Assembly: GCA_013399115.1 (NCBI GenBank)
Contig: VXAA01000086.1
Span: 981,191-1,045,190, forward strand
Length of the DNA stretch: 64,000 bases
DNA from: Anseranas semipalmata
Taxonomy: Eukaryota; Chordata; Aves; Anseriformes; Anseranatidae
Direction of reading: 5' to 3'
A model generated the notes under the pieces. It had not been told where the DNA came from. It saw only the letters and a list, made by a program, of their open reading frames with translations, and ran no database searches. The position numbers and the translations under genes were made by a program. Shown in pieces: positions 23,201 through 36,400 of the stretch. The number at the start of each line of letters is the position of its first letter. Positions within the stretch are counted from its first letter, which is position 1.

Positions 23201-26200
23201 TCCTTAAAGGTTTTCCTTTTCAACCAATATTTGTATATCATGTTATACAATCTTGCATATGCTTTCACTATATTAGAATAAATATTCATTGATATCAATT
23301 TGATTTAAAAAATAATAACAATCAGATCTTAGTAAATTATTAACCTGATTTATTTTGTTTCCGTTTGGGGCTGCCAATTGAGGAGACAAATTCGTGAGCT
23401 GTGGGTCCAAGACCGTTACGATCCCTCCAGTTATCAGATTCACTGCCACTTCCCAGGTGCTCCCGACTGTTGGACCGTGAGAGAGACATTGATGAACCCT
23501 GCAAGTCACAGAAAGAACATTTGGGCAGAAAACAGAAGTTTCATTGTGATTCAAATGTTTTCTTTGAAGCAGTCCAGTTAAAAACACAGCTTTAATGCTT
23601 GCAAACATCCTTTTGGCAGTTGATCAATTGTCAAATTGCAAGCCAGACACAAAAACAGCAGGTGTGCTGATTAAAACATACGCGGTTTAAGGATTTAAAA
23701 CAGAAGTTTAAAGACCACACTTCAAAATAAATTGCTCAGTATTTCCAAGTTTGTTTCCAAGAAGTTCCCTGGTATCAAATTCCCATACAAATTCTAGACA
23801 TAAAGCAGTCTGTCTGCTATATCGCTTCATGGGGAAGAAGAAAATGCTACAGAACATCTATTTAGAGAGAAGTGGATCACGTATACAGTACTTGACAACA
23901 ATATTCTATACAATAGCAACAATCCTGCAGTGGTTTGTGAATTTTTGATTTTTTTTTTTAAAATAGATTTTTACATTCCTGTAAAGAACTGATTATCAAC
24001 TCTAATCACCACTGCTAGTCAGAGTGTTCCCAGTAAAGGCAATATTCCCCGAAAAGCTGCAGTTAATTATGGAATTGGGTGGGGATGTACCCCAGAAGAA
24101 TTTACATTGATACCACACACTTGCATGAACTAAAAAAGATGGAATTAAATGAGCAATTTAATTCTATGCATTTGCATCAAATTCTAATTGAAAAAGCACA
24201 GTTTAAGAGTTAATCTTTTCTACTGCTCAGGAAAATTGACACCACTGGAGAAAAGCAAAAGCTCCTTGTCACTGGCAAAATCAGGAAGGTGTGAACTATG
24301 GTTAGTATGACTCAACAAACGAAGAAAGGAGTGGATTTACTCCAAGTCTTACAAATGAACAAGAAGAGAACAGCCTTCTACATTTTGTTTGATCATAGTG
24401 ATGGCTAAAAGTTGTAAAGCAAAAAAGATGTCAGCCAATGTTTCTGGAAAACTGAATGCCCAGTAAAATATCAGTGAAGACTGAAATGTGCAGTGAGCTT
24501 ATTTTACAAATTAACTTTCCAGACAGTAGACTATAATACCAATACTACGTCTGTTCAAAGGCTAGTCCCTCAGTACATCCACGCGTTTCACATCAAAAAT
24601 GCACGTGTAGGGAAGAAGGGTGGCAGTACTGCCTCTGATACTAATGACGTTGAAAACTGCTAAATAGAAGCAAGATACAAGGAATCCAAGAGTTTTATTT
24701 TCCCCAGATGTTTCCACAATAGCTCATACCAAACAAGGGAAACAGGAGTCCTAACGTACTATGTTTCATTGGAAGGAGCTAAGGCTGTGGTTTGTACATG
24801 GGCAGACTCCAAGTGACTAGAACACAAAATGTTCTTAGTTAGAATGATATGTCTGCTTAGAGACCTTTAGCAGTGCATCATGGCTCGGGGAAAACCCCCA
24901 GCCCAGCTCAATCAGTAAAGTATGTTAAATAAAATGACAGATTTTGGTTGTAGCTTTTTCTCTCCACCAAGTTACTACTGCACACTCAATACAAGTACTC
25001 AAGTCTATTCTATACAGTTTAATGTCACATGAAGTTCATATATCAAGTGGGGAACACCAAGGTAGGTTTTTTTTAACACCATGGTTGAATATTTCTTTTG
25101 AATTAAAAAAAAAATAGGCAAGTAGAGCAAACTTCTTCCAGTTCTACAGCTTTGTGAACAGAAAATAAGATAAGCTGCAACCATTCTTTGTTCTAACATT
25201 GTTTCACCACACAGTAATTAACGTTATTTAGCTTACATGTTATATACACATTATTTTTAAGTAGGTTACACAATTGCTACCACTAGTTGGTCTACAACTA
25301 TTGAGTCATTTGGGGTCCCATAAGTTGTTTTCAGCTTCTTTAAACAAATATATTTTCAGAAGCAGAACTCTATGAATCTAGATTATGATTTATACAGCTG
25401 ATATCATTATGTGTTGGGCTGAATGTATTCCGTATGTGTTGTTGATTATGTAAGAAACATTTTTCAGAATAAAAATATTTAGTACCTCAAAAAGAAAGCT
25501 AAAAATCTTATCTCCAAGACTTTAAGTTACAGACGTTTCTCAAAAGAAACAACTGTATCATTCACTAGAAATAAATTTCCATTACACAATGGTTTTTATA
25601 TACCTCATATGTAGTTGTCATAGATGGCTTGTATGATACATGATTAGCTCTTCTTAGTTCTTTGATAGTTTCTGCAGGCATAGATTTAGAGAACCCCAAC
25701 CCACTCCATGTATTTGTTGGTGTTCTCACTTCTGTTACAACTGGCTTCTTTAACATAGCTGAAAAAATACAGAGACAAATTAGTAAATCTCAACCTTAGT
25801 AAAGGTACAGAGATGATAATCTTGAAGTCATGTATGCTAACAGGTTTCTTCGACACACCAAACAAATTCTTAACACTTCTAGTTGCTACACAGATTGAAT
25901 CCTATCCTTCCCGAGGACAATTCATTCTGTCAGAAGTTAGGTAAACGCCACAGGGCTGCAAGGAAGCCACAAGAATCATATCTGTTTCAAAACAAAAGGT
26001 TTCTGTTTTTTATTTTCTTTTGGTGTGAGTGAATTTGGTTTATTTTTAATAGGGTCAAAGATATGGTTATGTCCCTTATCAATTTTATAACTTAATCTAC
26101 TCCTGAAATAAGGAGCAACTTTGCCATATGACAAACATCCTAAAATTTAAATCACATTTAAATAAAGTATTACAGCTGTGAGTCTTTGAAAAAACACGGT

Positions 26201-27445
26201 TCATTTGCATATGGATATACTCAGAGAATATCCCATCTGCAACGTGTTTACACTATGAGTGCTTTATACTATGCTGGTATTAAAAAAAAATTTGGAACAT
26301 AAAAAAATATACAAATGTTTCACTATCAGCTTGAAATTTGATTAAAATCAAATTATAACACTGAACCTTCAGAAAATTCTTTCAGTGATGTACTAACTTT
26401 TCAGAAGTCACTGTTTAACCACATACCTTTGGTTGCTAGTAGCTTCTTCTGTTCATAGTCAAATGCCTAAAAGTTAAACGTGAAGAATATAGCTTAATTA
26501 CCATTCTAAATGTCATTCCAGTACTCAGCTCTTTTTAAAAACAAAGTTTTTTGAAAGTTGCCAATGAATAAGTACCAAAGTTTCTCCTGGATGTAAAACA
26601 CTCATTCTAAATAGTTATCCCATTTCTGTTTTTGTGAAGCTGCAGCAGTATTTAGAAACTTAGGGCAGAGTATTTTTTTTTGTAAGACATTTTTTCAAGA
26701 CTGGTTTCTCTTCCCTAATTATTTATTCTTAGCATGTAAAACATTCCTCAACAGTATGAAATATTATATATCTTAGACAGCACATCTAGGTACCACAGTT
26801 ATTTTGAATAATCTTCTTCAAGTTTAGTTCTCCTCCATGCATTCATTTTCTAAACAGAAAACAGGTAAATTTTGAAAGAATTTAAAAAAAAAAAAACACA
26901 CCTCATATTTTCACTACCTTTTCATTGTCCTATGACAATGGAAAATTTAACTTTAAATGTCACTGATTAAATAAATTCTAATTCTTTGAATTACAGATTA
27001 GCAAGTCTAAACATGCAAAACTACAAAAATGCAGTATTTAGCCCGAAGTGCTGAATTCATTACTTAAAATAACTAGAGCTCTGATAAGGAAAAGGGCTGC
27101 AAAACCTTAGCCTTGCCCCACTACCTGATGCAGTTCTAGTTATGCTCACACTGATAGATCTATATTGAAAACAACTGTTACTACTGCTTTACAAATAGTA
27201 TATATCATTTTTTAAGACAGAACTAGTGTAGTTACTTCAGTAAATGTTCCTATAGATGAACCTGAAGCTATAGAAAAAAATTGGGTTGACACTGCATATG
27301 AAAAAGCTTGTAAAATTTTTCATAAGTTATCACTCATCTTAAAGTGATGATACAAGATTTTACAAATATTTAAGATATTTGTGTAGACTAATATAGCCAT
27401 ACGATTTATTTTGTGCTGAATTTTTTTTTATTTAAGCTCAACAGA

Positions 27446-27485
<40 letters not shown>

Positions 27486-30400
27486 TCTTTCAGACTTTTA
27501 GTTGAAGACCAACGTATTTTTTCTTCTTGCTTTCTTTGGAATACAAAGAAATGAAGAGATTGATATTTCTCCTAAGTTAAGTTTTATAAGAAGGTATGAT
27601 GGTATTTAATTACGTATTTGAAAAGGTCTTGCTGCATTATGTCAAAAATAGCTAGTAATCATATAGCAGTTTCAACACACACAAAAAAAACAACCAAAAA
27701 CAACCTTATTTTCTTTCTTCTGTAATGTACTGTCTGTCCCCTTGGAAGTCATCTGACAACTAAGGGAAAGGTAAGGTTAGCAAGGGAAGTAATAGATTGA
27801 AAGAAGCCTCCTGTATATCACCTATACCTTCCTGAGGTCAGAAATTCCATTTTGTCTAACCTCACAAGACCAGGCACCTCAAGATCATTTCAATATACAG
27901 AAATAAACAAGCCAACCCAAATACAACCTACATCCACATATCTTGGAAGAATGAACGATTTTGCTGGGAAATGCATTCCTGAAACAGTAATGGCAAGTCA
28001 GTCTGCTAGCCAACAATCTCCTTTGTATCGTGTGGTACATACACTTTACGATGACCAAGTTTTGCACTAGATTTGGATTTATCTGGGAAACATACCTGCA
28101 TATTTACATATGACGGCTGTGCTAGACGTGCTCTTTCGGAGTTCTGCTGGGCAGCTGCTGCTCGCTCTGCTGCCCGCTCACTTCCAGGAGCCTTTTTGTC
28201 AGCTACAGGACTTTCAGAAGCACTTAACTCTGCATCCGAGAGCAACCTCTCTGTGGTACTATGGAACAAAGTCAGTATTAACTCCAATCTTCCTTTTCAC
28301 AAGCAGTGAACATGCAATGCAATTTTCATAACTGAGCTTTACCTTGAGAAGTTTGGCTGCAAAACTCAAAAGCCAGTATACAAAAATCTCAACATTTTTT
28401 GCAATATTTCCTAAGTCTCAGCTTTCCTTTTACCATACATACCTGTGTTCTCTGTCAGTGAAACAAAACATATTGCTGCTTCCTATGTTACCAAGTATAA
28501 GGTTATGAAGTCAGAGTCGAGCTTTCTGGTGTCAGGCATCATCACATGCAATCCCTACATAGTGTGGCTTGATGCTATTTAGCCTTGCTCAGGCCAGCAG
28601 CTCAGCAGTTCTAACAGACTAACAGCAGTAGGAAGAGAGATACATAATGGGGACTGAGAAAGTTAACACTGGTCCTATGCTTCAATAATTGCGATCTTAC
28701 ATGCCAATGTACCTCCTACTGGAATCTTTTCTTTCTAAAAAAACAGCCCTATCTTATGACTGGTCTAAAACAAATGTGAACTCTTACTCCAAAGCAGAGA
28801 GAAGTAATCAAGTTTTAAAAGTTAACCCCAGAAAAATAAAACCCTAAAGAAATGTTGAGCACTGTTTTCACAACAAAAAGAACAAGACATACAAACAACT
28901 GAGCCTGGTCAGCAGAAATCCTTGGATTTCTAAACAAAAGAGCAGGATTAATGAAATAGATATTACAGCTTTAACAGTGTAAATAAATAAGGTAAGAAAA
29001 TATGCATCTCAAGATTCAGGATAAGAAGTTCCCAAAAGCTACTTAACACTACTTAAAATAGATCGGACAAAAAATATCACATTAAGAACAAAACCTGTAC
29101 TGCCAAGATTCAAAAGGGCCTTTCCCACTGCTGGGTCATTAAAAAAAAAAACAACAAAAACAAGAACAAAAACAAAAATTCATTGAGAACAGTGTTTGAG
29201 AACACGCTGTTATGCTCCGAACAGCATTTTTCTATGAAGAAAACAGCCTCAAGTACACAAAAAAGCAAGAAGGCTGGCAGTTAGGAATTGTTCTCAAAAT
29301 AATCAATAAAAAGTGAAAGTGCAAAAACATATCCTTCAGAAATAGCTAACGAAAGTTCCTCTGAAAAAAATGCTCACCATTTTGTGGGGAAGTTTTTTTT
29401 TTTNNNNNNNNNNNNNNNNNNNNNNNNNTTACTCCCCTCTGACATGGGTACAAACTAAAGAGAAACATTCCTAGGATGTACAAAAAGTATTCAAAATTTG
29501 CAATCAAAAGAAACTGGAGGGCATATTAAAAAAAAATAAATCAAGCCCAATTTAAGCCATCTCTTTCTGCCGACTGAAACATTTATTCTACATACAAACA
29601 CTCGCTAAGTGTTTTTGCATAGTGAAAGTTCCATTAATCTGTATTTGCACTTTTAGCTTACTGTAGGTGAGAGTTTTTGGTGCCTTGCAGTAATTCAACT
29701 GTTTGCCTCTTCGTACAGGCCTGTTTGGAAGAGCTCATCATCTGCTTCAGATCACTGGTATTTGCTGAATGGGATGGACTTCTTGGCATGCCCACTTCTA
29801 CAAAAGCATCATTGCAACCTACAAGACCAATAAAGAGAATAGTTAAAAACCCTCTTAGATTCTAGTGCACTTACTGAAATGATAACTATCAAAGAAAACC
29901 TGCTCTCCTTCTTATAAAACTAGTCTAGTCTTCAGGGATAACAACTTGGTCTGAGGTTAAGTTCAGATGCACAAAAAAAATGCATCAGCATCAATGTAGT
30001 GTGTCTACTGTATCTTGTATTTTCCTTTATTTATTCAAGTAAAAGCCAAGTATTATTAGTTAATATCAAATTTAAAGATAATCAGAAGTGACTAATTATT
30101 TCAAATGAATTTGATTTGGTATCCAGTTTTAATAAACCTTGTCAGGTGCTCGGATAATCTTAGCTGGAATAAAAGGTCCCCACGCAATATGCAAAGATCT
30201 TCAGAATGTATTTTTGCAATTATCTCTCACCTTAATTGGGCAATGTACCATTTATTCAAGTCAGTATTTCAGATGACCACAAGCATTAAGAAAAGAGCAT
30301 CTTCTTATTGATCAGTATTTGCAAGGGAAGCAGGGCCTTTACACAAACTTGCACAAGTTTGAAATGGAACTTGCTTTCCTTCCCTCCAAAAATGAGGGGA

Positions 30401-33400
30401 CAGTTCATTATGCTGTGTTTTAGGAGCTAAAGGAACCAACTGAAATGTTATTATAAATAGCAAATAAATTCTGTTTGCGGATGTCATCTAAGTTTGATCT
30501 ACACATAATTTTGTGCAAGAATAACTCTCTCAAAGGCATTAATTCTTTCCTTTCATTGAAGAGCAAAAACAAAACATAGCTTAAACCAGCAGAGAATCTT
30601 TTTAACAATGAATTTAATCTGCTATAAAAAAATACTAAAATTGTTATAGATTATTTCCCCAGGCATTGGGGAATAAATAAAATGATATAAGCACATTTAC
30701 GTTAACTTTAGGTGTTTCTATCACCAGTATGGCTCAGGTAACACAACTTACTTTCTTTGACAACAAATCTGTGAGATCCAGAAATATTTTCCTTCAGCAT
30801 GGCTGTGCAACCAACGTATAAGCATCGTATGTTCATTTAATGAACTGTATTCATTGTGCATTTTTATTTCATGAACTGTATGTAGGCTGCACAAACACTA
30901 CCAGACAAAAGAATAAAACGTCAAAATCTTACCTTCCGCACTATTTGACTTGGCAGCTACTTGTTCTGAGGCACCATGAGTACTTGTTTGTCTTGCCGAA
31001 TCACTGTGGTTTGTGCTCAACACATTTTCTCCCAGTGATGTGGCAGACAGTGCAGCATACTTGATATTTGAGGTCTGAAATGATTGTCAAACATGCAAGT
31101 GATTGTTATGCTTAAGAAAATATTGAAAAATTAGCTTTTGTCTGTGAAAGAAAGCAAGAGATTCATTTCTGATACAGGAGAACAGTATGTTTTAATGTCC
31201 CATTTCTCAACACTGGACACCTTTATGTTATATTTTTGAAAACAGTACCGTTCTATTTGAAAACTTAGCAGCTTTAAGGATCTACTAATGAATCTAGTTT
31301 TTTCTTTCAGACTTTCTTAGAACAGGTTCATTACAAACAGATCTGGTTCTCCAGAGATCCTGTCACTTACCTTCACATGACCATTTAAGGAAGGTGACCC
31401 TTTTTTACTCTCTGATTGCATGCCGTTGACATGGACTTCAACAGGAGTCAAGCCTGGTGGTGGAGATGGAGTGTTCTGGCTATAATTAGGTACACCAGAC
31501 AGCAGAATACTAGTTAAAGTTGCTTGGGCAGTAGATGGTATCATTAGGTGTGGAATAGCAGAGAAACCTGCAACAAAATTTGGTCATGTTCTAATTAATT
31601 TTCTCATTTAACTTAGTACTTAATGCTTCAAATAAATGTCTATCTTTGTGTAGCTTTGACACATTACTAAAGAAGTTTCCTTTAGAATTGCATGCCAAAA
31701 ACATAATGCTCTAAACATTACTTTATGAATTAACAGTTTCTTACATAAAACAGATCAAAACATTGCATGCAACAGCATGCTATAAATGCATATAAAGTTA
31801 TAACTTTATATAATTTATTAATTGCATGAAGATAAACTTAAGAATTATTAAGGCTTTAAAAAATGAATGATTCTGGACTTTCAGTTGTCATTCTTACAAG
31901 TTACTGTTGAACAATTCTTTAATTTACATTTAACTTCTACCAACCTGTGGCATTCGTGTTAGCAAGAGATGTTGCCCATAATGTGGGGCTAGGTGTGCCT
32001 GAACTCGGACTCTGTAGAGGACTCACAGAGCTATTAAGAGCATTCAACAGAGAGTTTGGAGTAGTTGAAGTGTTGACCGACAGGGCTGTCGGACCTAAAA
32101 GGCCTGCAGAAAATCGCATATGTGAATATTCAACTAATACTTAATGAAAAACATTCTTACAAGTTTTTAAGTACCAATCAAAACAAAACAACCACAAAAA
32201 AAAAAAAAAACAACAAAGTAGCACCAGCATACACTTTACAGACAAATATTTTAACATTAAACCTGCTGTTAACTTGGTGCAGAGAGCACATTAAGTACAA
32301 GGATTCTTAAACACAGAAATACAAACAAGGGAAATACAAGAAGAACTGTAGCATCCTTTATGTCCACCTACTGGACTAACTATAGTAATATCAAAGAGTC
32401 TGCATTGGTTGCTTTTCAGCCTTGTGATCCTCTCGTATCCCCTCCACTGCTTCTGTCAGTTTGTTTCATAGAAGCATCACTTGCAAAACAAGAAAGTAAC
32501 CACACTTCACAACGTTACTTTCATTTCAAACAATAGCCTTTTTCTGAAAGCCTCATATGGATGAACCAACTCCTTTTACACTAAGAACTGTTTAATTTCC
32601 TTTTGCATTTTCAATACTGATGGCAAATCATCCTCCAAAGGCGCTTCCTTAAACCAGCTCTTCATCTATGAAGATTCATAAGTCAGTTCAGCATTGTACT
32701 GTAAAAAGGTAAAAAAACAAACAAAAACCAAACAACCCCAAGGTGCAGGCATGACTAGAATGGTAACAGGAGCCACATTAAAAGCCACAGTCAAATGGCA
32801 CAAGCACTTGCACCCGTGTGACCCTCACAAAAGCATTTGACATGGAACTACACAGCACCACTGAATGGCAGGTTGCAAAGTAGTTACATTAGAACTCTAG
32901 ATTTCAAGAACCAGTGTCAAGATTCGACACTAAATTCTTCTGGTATTCTTTGGTTTTCTACGTTTCTGGTATTTGCAAAGCTTGAAAATAAAATGGTTAT
33001 TCCAGTCTGGACTATGCTTAAGCATTTCTGTCCTAAATTTTATACTTATAAGTAAGCATGTGCATCCCTCAACTAAAGCAAGAAGCAGCCAGAACTGAAA
33101 TGTGGTATTAGGTATGTTAACTTTAATGTTACAGTTGACAGGCCTAAGTACCTACCCAAATTCAGGGCAACCTGAGACATCACAATATTGACAAAGGAGA
33201 AAATTTCACTGAAACAGATTCCTCTTAAAGTCATAAAAGCAGTGTCTTACACTTCACCTGCATTTCCCTTCCTCTCATTTTCAGCTGAGTGGTTTGTAAG
33301 CTTCCGGATGATTTTCTACAGAGATGAGTCACGCTGCTGATTATGAAAGCCTTGGAGGAAGTTTTTACAACAACAAGCCCTTCAAAGGCCAGATGCTTTT

Positions 33401-36400
33401 GGAATTCTCTAATGCTTTAACACAAATCCTTATGCAAAAATACATCTGGGTTTTGCACAAAAAAAATATATATTATATGTATATATATAATATATATATA
33501 TTTTTAAGTGCAAATGAATTAAGTTTCAAATGTGTGTGCACGTGTGTATATATATATGTACACACATGTAAATATATATGCATATATATGTATATACACA
33601 CACACACACACACACAAATATATACATAAAAATAATAAAATGCATACCAAGTCCAGTAAGTCCTAGTCCTGCCGAGGACAAGATATCCAAACCAGGGCAA
33701 GAAAGACCAACAGGGCATGAGACGGTAGAGGGATTTGATGCTATGGTGACTCCACTACTTTCAAGTCCCAGGAGACATTTCCGTGCCTCATACATATTTA
33801 AGGCATTTCGTTCAACACTTTTTACAATCACAGACTGTAGGGGAAGAAAAACCAAACCAAAACAAAAAAAGAAAAAAAGCAAGGAAAAAATCAGTGACTA
33901 GCAAGATCTAGAGAAGTGACCCAATAATTAGTGTCTCATATTCTCTTTTATCAGAGGTCTACGTATCAAAGTGGACAAAGAGAGGTATATACAAAAGCTA
34001 TTAAACCAGCTATATGGAAAAAAGTAAGAAACACAAGAAGAATTAAGTTACAAAGAAACATTATTTGTTTCTTGTACATTCTCCACACAATGGTTTATGT
34101 ATTGATTTTATATATCACTACACAGAGAAGCTAAACCACTAACACAATGGAACGGTCACTTAATACTTTGAAATTTGTTTGTTACAGCAGGCAGATAATG
34201 ATGCAGATAACTGAGAGTGTCTCATCTTCATGTTCACTTGAGTATTTTTTCAATGAATCTCTCTTCCTAGAAGTATTTTGCAATTTTATTTCTTGTGCTC
34301 TTTTTTTTTCCCCAACTTCTCATGCAGACAAACTTTTCTCACAGTAGATTTTTTTTTTTCTTTTTTAAATTCTGATTGCTGAAGAACACTGCAATAATGC
34401 AGGGGAGATGTGATTCAAGACAAATTTCTTTAAAAACAAGAGTGTTTCTAGTGAGATCCAGTTTGTTTGCCCCCTCAATTTTTTTTTTTAATCAGTATCT
34501 TCCATACAAAAGCCAATCTCTGTATTGTCAAATATTTAATGAAAAAGTCAAACTGCCATAAAAGAGAATTGTTATAACATTTAAATCAATATTTCAAGCA
34601 GAAAATATATATATGCATTTTACAAGTTTATAATCCATTAAGTCAGGGAGGAGGGATAGACATGTCAACTCATCAGCCCTGAAAAGCTGGCATGAAAGCC
34701 TAAAAAGAATACATTAGCTTCTCACCAACCTTGCTTGGTTGCTTTGGCTTCGGCTTAATGCTTATGAAGACATCTAACTGCTCCATTAGTTGTGTTATAA
34801 ACTGTGGTTCTACTTCAATTTCTTCCTTCATATCAAACATGAGCACAAGAGGAAGGCAACCCTGAAAAGACATTCAAAAACTTCATACAACTTATAACCT
34901 ATGCTTTTCCCACATTAACGTTAGCAATGAATTGAAATATACATAGATTGTACACATGTACATCATGACATAGCAAGTGCAGAAAAAATAGTACAGAAGA
35001 AATTTTAAGTAAAGCCACTTCATTGCCTGCAACAGTACTACTCTGTATTTTTACCCTGGGATTCTGAACAACCAATTGGGTGGTATAAGGATGAAACCAT
35101 TTGTTGAATATTTTCACAATCACAGGAAATGCATAAATGCCCCACATTAGCTACCTATGCAGAATTAAGCGTGTCTAGAGGATTCAAATTCAGAAACAAT
35201 TATTACATATCAAATCAGAATAAAATATTGTCAAGAACAGATAGTAGCACGCAGATGGTCCACATTAAATAAGTTTAGGATAAAAAATGTCTCTGCAAGT
35301 CACTGTTGTCTAAGGCTCAACTTTTACCTTTCTCTTCCCCTGCCCTCTGTACCTACATCAGTATTTTCCAGTGATATAGATGACAACTCTGAAACCTTTC
35401 AAATACTAAAATTGTAAGTAACCCCCCCCAAATAATAATAAAAAATAAAAGAAAACAAAAACAAACAAAACCAAAACCAACCAACTAAAACAAAACCCAA
35501 AACAACAGAAAACCCACCCCAGCCCTCACAAGGTATCTCAGGATTATTAGATTGCTCAAAATAAAAACAGAGAGCAATAGTCAGTAAAAAACAAATCCTA
35601 CTTATTGTGAATTTAGATTCACAATAAAGTAAATATCACAAGTATCAGAAAAAAGCAACAGTAATGTACATTTGAGAAAGTGGCCTTACCTAGTTTCTAG
35701 CTTTTGCTTTTTTGTTTTGTTCTACAGAACAAAAAGCAGCCAATTGATATATTCTTCAGATCACTAGCTCAGTATTTTGTATTTACACAGCCCTTCTCAA
35801 CAGTACCACCTAAAGCTACAGAGTACTTTCCAAGCCTAAATAATTAAAGTAATTTTAACTTAAGGAAAATTAAAGCAAGATATCTTAATTATTTTGACTT
35901 TAGAAAGTCTGACAAACACAGCTTAACTTCACTAAATGAACTTGTCCAAAAAAAAAGAATTATAAATGGAGTTTATTTAAAAAAAAAAAAAAAAACACTG
36001 AAATTAATAATCCAACAAAGGATTTTAGTTTAACAGAACTGCTGAGAGCATATCATACATGGATTTTCCAAATGTTTTCATAAAATCACAGAAAGCAGTA
36101 TGACAAAGTTTCATCAAATGCCTGTTGAATGAAAATGCAACTGAAAGGTTAACAAGAGAAAGGAAAATGTAAAATTTTGAAATTAGAATGTCATGTTTTA
36201 TAAGCATAAGTGGCTGGATTTTTGCACTACAGTTTTGTTCTCTCCTGTTCAGAGCACCTACATGATGATGTGGAGAGGAATACAAGCAAGTAACGTTCTT
36301 TGATAGAACATGAGTGAACAGAAGTGATTTGTCAATGTCCTCTGCAATTAAATATAGTACAGCCCACACTGTTATATGCAAAACTAACAAAAAGTAAGTC

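Larger units (their letters stand above)
17227..34729 (-). other. BICC1: BICC1 introns in the linker and SAM region
   Basis: The introns are 17227-18614, 18715-20697, 20859-23344, 23499-25603, 25759-26426, 26467-28095, 28259-29661, 29819-30932, 31075-31370, 31568-31944, 32104-33647 and 33835-34729. Contents are AT-rich unique sequence. Exceptions are a T36 run at 27449-27484, an N gap at 29404-29428 and a TA/TG tract at about 33465-33640. I saw no nested gene. Confidence 0.8.

Noticed and set aside
23273..23608. 111-codon minus-strand ORF
   Set aside because: It overlaps the BICC1 exon 23345-23498 in a different frame and runs through both splice sites, so it is a shadow.
27449..27484. Poly(T) as the tail of a processed retrocopy or LINE
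   Set aside because: No open or decayed coding body, poly(A) signal or flanking duplication was recognised next to it.
33324..33882. Tyr/Ile/Cys/Thr-repeat ORFs on both strands
   Set aside because: They are translations of the TA/TG simple repeat. Only the in-frame BICC1 exon 33648-33834 is real.
36025..36390. 121-codon minus-strand ORF inside a BICC1 intron
   Set aside because: No splice signals fit, no domain is visible, and about one such ORF is expected by chance in 64 kb. Leu/His-rich composition is ordinary for random AT-rich sequence.
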